From Candidatus Woesearchaeota archaeon (GTDB lineage: Archaea; Nanobdellota; Nanobdellia; Woesearchaeales; WJKV01): DNA of 14,516 bases. The notes beneath the pieces were generated by a model. That model was not told the DNA's origin. It saw nothing but the letters and a program-made list of their open reading frames with translations, and did not search any database. This document shows, piece by piece, positions 6,665 to 11,920 of the stretch; the first letter of the stretch is position 1, and each line of letters opens with the position of its first letter. The stretch spans positions 1-14,516 of the forward strand of contig WJKV01000047.1 of assembly GCA_014728875.1 (NCBI GenBank), in the 5' to 3' direction. Both the position numbers and the translations under genes were made by a program.

Positions 6665-7426
6665 ATGCCAATTTCTTCAGATGTGAATGTAATTTTTGCT
6701 TATGTTGATGAAACAGACATATTCCATATGCCTGTCGTTATCTTTATAACGCCGTATAAAAGAAAGGATGTGTACTTTCTATTGGACGAAGTAAAATCAA
6801 GTTTTATCTATACCTATTCACAGTATTTAAAAGATGCCTGTGTCTTTATTGAGAAATCAATAATTGATTATAAAAGTAAAAGGTCTAAATTGTTACCAAA
6901 ACCTAGCCCTTTTGCAATAAATGCCATAATCAGGGAGAATATAAAGAAAAAACTTGAAGGTATGTCAAAAAAAGAACATTTCCGGTATGATACGGTAAAT
7001 AGATTCACCAAAAAAATGTTAACAGAGTATTCAACTACATCGCTTTATGAGGATTCTGAGAAGTTATCTGAGTTTAGGGAGAAATATTTGACTAAAGCTG
7101 AGAAAGAAGCTGATATTCAAATCAGTTTATTCTTAAATAAATTTAGGAATTTTGAGGTTGTTAACTTCGCTGATGTTCAAAGTTTTGAAGAATGGCTTGG
7201 TAAACTAAAGAAAGTAGAATTGAATGTATTCAAAAATAAAAGAGATTATGAAGATATGAAAATTGCCGCTCAATATTTAGGATATAATCAAGAAATAAGA
7301 ACGTTATCTTTTGTAACCTGCGATAAAGAATTCCACGACTCTTTAGATAAAGTTTCAAAACATTTTAAACAACCAATTGGTAAATTATTCTTACTCAAAC
7401 CACCTAAAAAACAAAAAAGTCCGTAA
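6665..7426 (+). CDS. PIN-like domain protein, second gene of the module (putative RNase)
   Basis: A 253-residue protein. The pattern of a PIN-type nuclease is partly visible: an acidic residue in the first strand region (NVIFAYVDETD, Asp7 or Asp15), FLLDEVKSSF with Glu42 in the usual motif II context, RDYEDMKIAAQYLG with Asp197 matching the 'DxxIAA' motif III, and LSFVTCDKEF with Asp220 matching the 'lvTxDkdF' motif IV, then a final GKLFLLKPP strand. The middle (residues 70-180) is a helical insertion longer than in typical VapC-type toxins (about 130 residues). It starts one base after the previous stop. Active-site assignment is by eye, so the RNase role is a moderate inference; it could be an inactive PIN-like fold. 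Confidence 0.6.
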   Translation: MPISSDVNVIFAYVDETDIFHMPVVIFITPYKRKDVYFLLDEVKSSFIYTYSQYLKDACVFIEKSIIDYKSKRSKLLPKPSPFAINAIIRENIKKKLEGMSKKEHFRYDTVNRFTKKMLTEYSTTSLYEDSEKLSEFREKYLTKAEKEADIQISLFLNKFRNFEVVNFADVQSFEEWLGKLKKVELNVFKNKRDYEDMKIAAQYLGYNQEIRTLSFVTCDKEFHDSLDKVSKHFKQPIGKLFLLKPPKKQKSP

Positions 7427-7460
7427 GAACATAAGTTCTTATATGTTTGCGGACTATTCT
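7418..7460. terminator. Nested hairpin between convergent genes
   Basis: AGTCCG (7418-7423) pairs with CGGACT (7450-7455), and inside it TAAGAAC (7424-7430) pairs with GTTCTTA (7435-7441) around an ATAA loop, with an 8-base bulge on the 3' side. The stop codon of the PIN-like gene is the first triplet of the inner stem. T-rich sequence follows on the plus strand. Placement between convergent genes fits a bidirectional terminator. The remaining bases to 7495 show nothing else. Confidence 0.6.
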
Positions 7461-7495
7461 TTCTGAAAGTGCAGAATTCACAGTCTTGAGGTCTT

Positions 7496-8341
7496 TTATC
7501 GCTGTTTTTTGGAATGGACTATTTTAGCTGTTTTCAGGAATTTGTCAAGCTGGTTCTTTAGGTAACGCTTGTCAATTACTTTTCCGTATTTCCTGTATTT
7601 AGCAACTTTGTTTCTGTCAAGCACAACAAAAGACCAGCTGTCATAATTGCTGTTTAGCAGATTAACTTTGTTGATTAGGTTCTTTTTGTTGTGCCGCAAA
7701 ACTTTTCCTGTTTCAACTTCAAGCGCAATTTTCTTTCCAGCAATTTCAAAGGTAAGGTCAGGCTTAACTGTTTCAAAAGTCCGCAAATTATCAACATTCT
7801 TTCCCAAATATTCAGCTATCATGTAGATAGTTAAGAAATGCGCATCTCCTTCATTCCTGTTTTTGAAAACAAACTTTTCTTTCTTGCCTTTCAATGGATT
7901 AAAATAGCTTCTGATTCTGTAGCCGTACCTTTTCAGATAGCTAACTTCTTCCTTTTTCAGCTTTCTAAACTTATAGCATTTGACATCTGTGCTCACTCTT
8001 ACTACAGGCCTGGCTGTCGCCACAGGCCTTTCGTAAGAGTCTTCCGGTTCCATCTGTTCCAAACTTTTGACTGTTTCTTCTTCCGGTTCCGGAATGGGAG
8101 TAATTTTAGGCAATCTTTTTTTCGGTTTGCGCTGTACTATAATCTCAGGCTCTTTCTTTGGAATCTTCTTTGCAATAAAGATAACACCCATAATTAATAC
8201 AGCAATAGAAAAAAGAAAAATAAAGCTTACTTTAAGTTCATGTAAAGCCTTGTCATAACCATACTTTGATAGAGCTGTATGTAGGAAAATTCCTCCTCCA
8301 ACTAATGCTACAAGAGTTCCGAACAGCTTGTCGTCTATCAT
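7496..8341 (-). CDS. Membrane-anchored PD-(D/E)XK nuclease-like protein
   Basis: A 281-residue protein. Two hydrophobic segments (about residues 6-23 and 38-57) form an N-terminal hairpin in the membrane. A proline and charge-rich linker follows (58-115), and the rest is cytoplasmic. The C-terminal domain holds KPDLTFEIAGKKIALEVETGK: Pro194-Asp195, then Glu208, Glu210 and Lys213. This is the beta-hairpin signature of restriction-endonuclease-like (PD-(D/E)XK) folds, with the catalytic lysine apparently replaced or displaced, as in the 'EVETGK' subgroup that I associate with mobile-element proteins (from memory). The start lies 26 bases after the recombinase stop codon, so they are probably one operon. 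GAGAGGAT overlaps that stop but is rather far for an SD site. Role in element maintenance or transfer is inference. Confidence 0.72.
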   Translation of the reverse strand: MIDDKLFGTLVALVGGGIFLHTALSKYGYDKALHELKVSFIFLFSIAVLIMGVIFIAKKIPKKEPEIIVQRKPKKRLPKITPIPEPEEETVKSLEQMEPEDSYERPVATARPVVRVSTDVKCYKFRKLKKEEVSYLKRYGYRIRSYFNPLKGKKEKFVFKNRNEGDAHFLTIYMIAEYLGKNVDNLRTFETVKPDLTFEIAGKKIALEVETGKVLRHNKKNLINKVNLLNSNYDSWSFVVLDRNKVAKYRKYGKVIDKRYLKNQLDKFLKTAKIVHSKKQR

Positions 8342-8367
8342 TATGATTTGATAACATTTATCCTCTC

Positions 8368-9543
8368 TTAAACAAAAGCCATGAACGCAGGGTCTAAGAA
8401 CAGCTTGTTCATCATGTCGTCTGTTTCAGTTCTTGCTTCTGTTTCTCTTTTGACTTGTTCCTGGAATAGTATAGCTTCTTTTATATCCATTAATGCGCCG
8501 CATTTAGCACAGTATTTGCTGTCGTAGTTGTTGATAGTGTCACATCTAGGGCAGAATAAAGGCTTCATCTTGCTTTCTGTTTTCTTTTCAGCTACTTCAA
8601 CACCGCTTAATTTAAGCAAAGCATCGTCTGTATTCTTTCCAGATAAGTGAACATACGTGCTAGGCATATCTGAACCTTGAATCCAGCCGAAATACTGGTT
8701 CATTTGAAACTCAGTTAGATGGTTGGCTAGGAAGGTTGCCCTACTATGCCTAAAAATATGCGGATTGCAGTTTTTCTTGATTCCAGCTTCTTTGAACAAT
8801 AACCTTAAAACTTTCCTTATCATTTCATAACTCAACCGAGTAAATTCGTTCCTTTTTCCTACAGTAACCCACAAGAAAGCTTCTTTATTGTTTCTGTCAG
8901 GATGGTCATTAAGCCATTGCGATATGAAAGAAGTTGAGTTAATAACCCTAATCTTTCTAGGCCCTGTCTTGCCATCGACACAAAGCAGAGTTCCATATTT
9001 GTCAAATGTGACATTTTTTAGCTTAATAGAGCCAAGTTCTCCTATTCTGCAACCTGATTCATATAAAGTCGAGATAAAGGCTTTATCTCGTGAATTTTTT
9101 GCTTTGGATATTAGCTTTTTAATATCAGCTTCAGTCAGCAAATCACCTTCAGAAGGCAGTTTCTTTCTGTCCTTCTTGAAGCTAATTTTCATCCAGCTAA
9201 CTTCTGGTGGATATTCTTCTGTACCACGCAGCCACTTATAGAATCGCTTGACTACTACCCTGTATGCAAGTTTAGTCCATTCTGAGCAATCTCGTGCCTG
9301 AACCTGGCTGATATAGCCCTGTATTACTTTCTTATCAGCTTTCTTAAAGTCTTTAATGGACACGCCTACTCTTTTGAGTGCGTCAAGATATTTTATTATC
9401 CTGGGCTTGCTCAGGCCTTCTAAAACTAGCTGTTTCTCAAACTCAAACAGCAATTTCTTGTTCTGCTTAGACATTGCAGACTTTTCAATTGCGTTCCGAG
9501 CTGTTTCTAGTCCCTTTTCGTAGTCATAGATGTATGTTTTCAT
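8368..9543 (-). CDS. Tyrosine recombinase / integrase with C-terminal zinc ribbon
   Basis: The ATG at 9543 is chosen because AAAGGAGGT lies 7 bases upstream; an in-frame ATG at 9567 precedes the SD site. The protein has 391 residues. Residues about 20-110 are a SAM-like core-binding domain. The catalytic set is complete: Arg166 (YESGCRIGEL), Lys192 (DGKTGPRK), His262 and Arg265 (HIFRHSR), Trp287 in the usual His/Trp position (YFGWIQGS), and nucleophile Tyr297 (STYVHLS). Residues 331-348 form a four-cysteine zinc ribbon (CPRC...CAKC), followed by a charged helical tail. It resembles archaeal XerA-type and viral integrases. Placement just inside the right end of the element, with attachment cores on both sides, identifies it as the element's integrase. 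Confidence 0.93.
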   Translation of the reverse strand: MKTYIYDYEKGLETARNAIEKSAMSKQNKKLLFEFEKQLVLEGLSKPRIIKYLDALKRVGVSIKDFKKADKKVIQGYISQVQARDCSEWTKLAYRVVVKRFYKWLRGTEEYPPEVSWMKISFKKDRKKLPSEGDLLTEADIKKLISKAKNSRDKAFISTLYESGCRIGELGSIKLKNVTFDKYGTLLCVDGKTGPRKIRVINSTSFISQWLNDHPDRNNKEAFLWVTVGKRNEFTRLSYEMIRKVLRLLFKEAGIKKNCNPHIFRHSRATFLANHLTEFQMNQYFGWIQGSDMPSTYVHLSGKNTDDALLKLSGVEVAEKKTESKMKPLFCPRCDTINNYDSKYCAKCGALMDIKEAILFQEQVKRETEARTETDDMMNKLFLDPAFMAFV

Positions 9544-9550
9544 TTTCGAT

Positions 9551-9559
9551 ACCTCCTTT
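9551..9559 (-). promoter_or_regulatory. Shine-Dalgarno site of the recombinase gene
   Basis: AAAGGAGGT on the minus strand lies 7 bases before the ATG at 9543. It is built from the end of the third tandem unit. The nearest TATA-like box (9573-9582) would start transcription very close to this site, so an upstream start in units 1 or 2 may be needed for the SD site to be fully included. Confidence 0.8.
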
Positions 9560-9708
9560 AAAGGCATCTATCTTATATAAAGCGATTGGCCAAAAGGTGG
9601 CCAATTATCTTAAGGCCTCCATCATATAAAAAGACAATGGACATTTATTGCCCATATATCTTTAAGGTCACCATCATATATAAATCGATGGGACCAAAGC
9701 AGGCCCAT
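9553..9708 (-). repeat. Three tandem units of about 51 bases, each an inverted repeat plus TATA-like box
   Basis: Read on the minus strand, three units start at 9708, 9655 and 9605. Each begins with a dyad: ATGGGCC/GGTCCCAT (9688-9708), ATGGGCA/TGTCCAT (9637-9655) and the perfect ATTGGCC/GGCCAAT (9585-9605). Each continues with a TATA-like stretch (TTTATATATGATGG, TTTTTATATGATGG, TTTATATAAGATAG) and then a CCTTAAAG-type end. Dyad centres are about 51-52 bases apart, close to five helical turns. This could be an operator array controlling the recombinase, arm-type binding sites, or iteron-like replication sites. The units are diverged, so they are old or selected for symmetry rather than exact sequence. 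Confidence 0.8.
9573..9582 (-). promoter_or_regulatory. TATA-like box nearest the recombinase gene
   Basis: CTTTATATAAG on the minus strand, flanked upstream by the perfect inverted repeat at 9585-9605 where a BRE would lie. A protein bound to the dyad should block TFB/TBP, which suggests repression. Confidence 0.55.
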
Positions 9709-9710
9709 GC

Positions 9711-9727
9711 GGATTAGAACTAATGGT
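9711..9727. repeat. Right inverted arm of the element
   Basis: GGATTAGAACTAATGGT, the inverted partner of 4149-4165 (14 of 17 matches, last 9 identical). It lies 7 bases inside the right core, whereas the left arm lies 12 bases inside the left core. Confidence 0.7.
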
Positions 9728-9734
9728 ACGCATG

Positions 9735-9740
9735 CCGCAG
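9735..9740. other. attR core (CCGCAG), right boundary of the integrated element
   Basis: Direct copy of 4131-4136. The reconstructed empty site contains TGCC-(9 bases)-GGCA, a small dyad over the core, which would be a plausible recombinase core-binding symmetry. Confidence 0.8.
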
Positions 9741-9930
9741 GCAAGATCTATGACTCTCTTTTCTGCAAGATAGATATCGTTCTTCCATAGCCGGGCAACT
9801 ATCTTGCCATGTGCATTATACGACCAATCGTCTGCATCCTCATCATATGTCTCTGCCCAATCATCGTAGTGTTCCTCGAGTTCCTTTAGGGACATTTCTT
9901 CTGACATTTTTCATCCATTACAATATATGA

Positions 9931-9940
9931 TTATTTAAAT
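9931..9940 (-). promoter_or_regulatory. TATA box of the split methyltransferase gene
   Basis: ATTTAAATAA on the minus strand is centred about 28 bases upstream of the ATG at 9907, fitting a leaderless transcript. It sits in a divergent promoter region shared with the uL1 operon. Confidence 0.5.
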
Positions 9941-9953
9941 TTCCACCAAAACC

Positions 9954-9961
9954 TTTATAAA
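9954..9961 (+). promoter_or_regulatory. TATA box of the uL1-uL10-L12 operon
   Basis: TTTATAAA centred near 9957 predicts a transcription start around 9983 and a leader of about 57 bases before uL1, unusually long compared with the near-leaderless genes in this window. Confidence 0.65.
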
Positions 9962-9982
9962 TAGAATATAATATCTTCTGGC

Positions 9983-10039
9983 TAGAGGGGTTAAATCTCA
10001 CCCGTTCGTACTATCCTTTTTGGGATAGGAGGCAGTTAT
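9983..10039 (+). promoter_or_regulatory. Structured leader of uL1 mRNA, possible autoregulatory site
   Basis: The leader contains CTATCC (10011-10016), a TTTTTG loop and GGATAG (10023-10028), a perfect 6-base-pair hairpin whose 3' arm abuts and partly overlaps the SD sequence GGAGG (10028-10032). A smaller GGGT/ACCC pairing lies at 9988-10003. Archaeal uL1 is known to repress its own operon by binding an mRNA structure that mimics its 23S rRNA site (shown in Methanococcus). Whether this leader has that mimic is not established here. Confidence 0.45.
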
Positions 10040-10690
10040 ATGGCAATCAATGAAGAAACTGTTGGCAAGGCATTGAAACAGATTCGTGAAAAGACAAAGA
10101 GCAGGAAATTTGCGCAGACAGTGGACTTGATTGTTAATCTTAGTCTTGACATCAAAGCCAACAAGGTTGATTTCTTTGTGGACATGCATTATGAAAAAGG
10201 AAAGAAGGTCAGCGTGTGCGCGTTGGTTGGACCTGAACTGAAAGAGAATGCAAAAGAGAACTGTGACGGCTTTGTTGACCTTGCAGATTTCCCTAAGTAC
10301 CAGAAAGACAAGAAGCTCACAAAGAAGCTGGCTAAACAATATGATGCGTTTGTTGCCCAGGCGAACATAATGCCCAAGATCGCAGCGACATTCGGGCGGT
10401 ATTTCGGTCCTTTGAACAAGATGCCGAATCCGAAAGCGGGTTGTGTTGTTCCGCCCAATGCAAATCTTGCTCCTTTGATAAAGAAACTGCAGAAATCCGT
10501 GAGGCTGAGGGCGATAAAGAATCCAGTGATACAGGTCGCAGTAGCGTCGGAAAAGATGGACGATGAAAAGATAGTTGACAATGTCCTGACTGTCCATCAT
10601 GCTTTGCTCGGGCATCTGCCGAACGGAGAACACAATATTAAAGGAGCCTACCTTAAATTGACAATGGGGCCGGCGGTAAAGATAGAATGA
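10040..10690 (+). CDS. rpl1: Large ribosomal subunit protein uL1
   Basis: A 216-residue protein of normal archaeal length. Diagnostic features include the GRYFGPLNKMPNPKAG segment (MPNPKAG at residues 128-134), the conserved rRNA-contact loop, and a C-terminal strand ending GAYLKLTMGPAVKIE. It binds helices 76-78 of 23S rRNA in the L1 stalk and assists release of deacylated tRNA from the E site. The ATG has GGAGG 7 bases upstream. Its last four bases overlap the uL10 start (ATGA), indicating translational coupling. It is the first gene of the operon and the likely autorepressor. Confidence 0.97.
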   Translation: MAINEETVGKALKQIREKTKSRKFAQTVDLIVNLSLDIKANKVDFFVDMHYEKGKKVSVCALVGPELKENAKENCDGFVDLADFPKYQKDKKLTKKLAKQYDAFVAQANIMPKIAATFGRYFGPLNKMPNPKAGCVVPPNANLAPLIKKLQKSVRLRAIKNPVIQVAVASEKMDDEKIVDNVLTVHHALLGHLPNGEHNIKGAYLKLTMGPAVKIE

Positions 10691-11535
10691 AAGCAGCTGA
10701 ATGGAAGAAAAGGTTAGTACAGGAGTACGAAAAATTGATCAGGGGATATCCAATTGTTGGAGTAGTTGATTTTACATCCCTGCCTGTTCCGCAGTTGAAC
10801 AACATGAAGGCCAAATTAAGGGATACCCTTGTCTTGAAAGGAGGCAGGAAAAAACTGTTTACATTGGCGCTGAAGAACTGTGAAAAAGACAAGCCTGGAG
10901 TCGAGAAACTGATAGAGTACCTAGACAAAGGGCTGCCGGCATTGATCTTCACGAAAGAGAATCCGTTCTCACTGTACAAGACGCTTCAGAAAAGCAAGAC
11001 GAGCGCTCCTGCAAAGGCAGGGCAGAAAGCGCCGAAGGACATCATTGTTCCTGCAGGCCCTACAAGTTTCACACCAGGGCCTATCATTGGCGAGTTGGGA
11101 AGCGCAGGTGTCAAGGCAGGAATAGAAGGCGGAAAAGTTGTTGTCAAGGAAGACAGCCTTATCTGCAAGGAGGGTGATGTGATTGACGCGAAACTTGCAG
11201 GTCTGCTCGCGAGACTTGGTATCGAGCCTATGGAGATCGGCTTGAACATAGTCGCGACATTCGAAAAAGGAGAGATTTATCCTAAGTCAGTGCTTGCTAT
11301 CGATGAACAGGAATATCTTGACAACATCACAAAAGCAAGCAGATGGGCGTTCAATCTTGCGATGAACGCGGGCGTCCTGACAAAAGAAACAACAGAGGTA
11401 ATGATCATTAAAGCTTTCAATGACGCAAAGGCATTGGCTATTAGCCAGGACATAATGGCTGATGCGGTTGCAGAGCAAGTTTTAGCAAAAGCTGACACGC
11501 AGGCAAAGAGCGTGAAGTCAGCTGCACAATTATAA
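10687..11535 (+). CDS. rplP0: Large ribosomal subunit protein uL10 (P0 stalk base)
   Basis: A 282-residue archaeal P0. The N-terminal domain (WKKRLVQEYEKLIRGYPIVGVVDFTSLP and following) binds 23S rRNA, and the insertion with IIVPAGPTSFTPGPIIGELGSAGVKAGIEGGKV is the hallmark of archaeal and eukaryotic P0. Residues about 208-282 are the long helical spine that binds L12 dimers. The protein ends in KSVKSAAQL and has no acidic, GLGxLFG-like C-terminal tail, which most archaeal P0 proteins share with L12. The start overlaps uL1 by four bases. It anchors the stalk that recruits translational GTPases. Confidence 0.96.
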   Translation: MKAAEWKKRLVQEYEKLIRGYPIVGVVDFTSLPVPQLNNMKAKLRDTLVLKGGRKKLFTLALKNCEKDKPGVEKLIEYLDKGLPALIFTKENPFSLYKTLQKSKTSAPAKAGQKAPKDIIVPAGPTSFTPGPIIGELGSAGVKAGIEGGKVVVKEDSLICKEGDVIDAKLAGLLARLGIEPMEIGLNIVATFEKGEIYPKSVLAIDEQEYLDNITKASRWAFNLAMNAGVLTKETTEVMIIKAFNDAKALAISQDIMADAVAEQVLAKADTQAKSVKSAAQL

Positions 11536-11538
11536 TTT

Positions 11539-11546
11539 AGGAGGGA
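11539..11546 (+). promoter_or_regulatory. Shine-Dalgarno site of the L12 gene
   Basis: AGGAGGGA lies 6-8 bases before the ATG at 11553, giving a strong independent translation start, as expected for L12, which is needed in several copies per ribosome. Confidence 0.7.
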
Positions 11547-11552
11547 TACAAA

Positions 11553-11864
11553 ATGGAATACATCTATGCTGCAATGTTGATCCACAAAGCAGGAAAACCA
11601 ATCGACGAAGCTACTTTAAAAAAGGTGTTAGAGGCTGCTGGCGTTGCTGTAGATGAAGCAAGAGTCAAGGCGACTGTTGCTGCATTACAAGGCGTTAACA
11701 TTGATGAGGCTATTGAAAAAGCTGCTGTTGCCGCTCCTGCTGCTGCACCTGCTGCAGAAGGCGGAGCTCCGGAAGCCAAAGAAGAGAAGAAAGAAGAAGA
11801 GAAGAAGGAAGAAGGCAAGAGCAAAGAAGAAGCAGCTGCCGGACTGGGATCCTTGTTCGGTTAA
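11553..11864 (+). CDS. rpl12: Large ribosomal subunit protein P1 (archaeal L12)
   Basis: A 103-residue acidic stalk protein. The N-terminus MEYIYAAMLIHKAGKPIDE is the dimerisation and P0-binding helix bundle; residues about 60-75 are an alanine and proline-rich hinge; residues 75-96 are a Lys/Glu run; the C-terminus GLGSLFG is the conserved hook that contacts elongation factors. The gene lies 17 bases after uL10 with its own SD site. The stop is followed by a long T tract, so it ends the operon. Confidence 0.97.
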   Translation: MEYIYAAMLIHKAGKPIDEATLKKVLEAAGVAVDEARVKATVAALQGVNIDEAIEKAAVAAPAAAPAAEGGAPEAKEEKKEEEKKEEGKSKEEAAAGLGSLFG

Positions 11865-11890
11865 TTTTTTATTTTTTATTTTTTGATTTT
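11865..11890 (+). terminator. Poly-T terminator of the ribosomal operon
   Basis: Three runs of six T residues separated by single A bases follow the L12 stop, the standard archaeal intrinsic terminator, with no hairpin needed. Confidence 0.75.
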
Positions 11891-11897
11891 AAAATAA
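11885..11897 (+). promoter_or_regulatory. TATA box of the coiled-coil gene
   Basis: GATTTTAAAATAA is centred about 30 bases before the ATG at 11921, directly after the terminator tract. It predicts a near-leaderless transcript. Confidence 0.5.
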
Positions 11898-11920
11898 AGA
11901 CGACTTAAAAGTATTACAAG

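Larger units (their letters stand above)
4131..9740. mobile_element. Integrated element of about 5.6 kb in a methyltransferase gene
   Basis: Bounded by direct cores CCGCAG and inner inverted arms (4149-4165 and 9711-9727). It carries, from the left: a lipoprotein metallopeptidase, a helical protein and a PIN-like protein (plus strand), then a membrane PD-(D/E)XK-like protein and a tyrosine recombinase (minus strand), with the recombinase just inside the right end as is typical of integrative elements. The two halves of the methyltransferase flank it in the same orientation and fuse in frame when it is removed. The plus-strand cargo looks clearly more AT-rich than the flanking ribosomal genes. 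No capsid, replication initiator, or conjugation ATPase is recognisable, so it may be a small integrative or satellite element. Its exact class is unknown. Confidence 0.85.
9674..9907 (-). pseudogene. N-terminal fragment of the class I SAM-dependent methyltransferase
   Basis: A 77-residue reading frame. Residues 6-40 (ELEEHYDDWAETYDEDADDW and the following YNA) match the N-terminal helix of small UbiE or Williams-Beuren-like methyltransferases, and VIDLACG at residues 52-58 is the first half of SAM motif I. After Gly58 the frame enters the element and adds about 19 unrelated residues before a stop within the tandem repeat array. Codons continue in frame with the C-terminal fragment at 3704-4153 if the element is removed at the CCGCAG core. 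The intact gene would be divergent from the uL1 operon. The fragment alone cannot be an enzyme. The substrate of the intact enzyme is unknown. Confidence 0.85.

Noticed and set aside
9544..9567. Upstream in-frame ATG of the recombinase
   Set aside because: The strong SD site lies between it and the ATG at 9543, so the later start is preferred.
9553..9708. CRISPR array reading of the three tandem units
   Set aside because: Units are diverged across their whole length, there are no distinct spacers, and no cas genes are nearby.
9998..10633. 211-codon minus-strand open frame opposite uL1
   Set aside because: Shadow of an unmistakable ribosomal protein gene on the plus strand.
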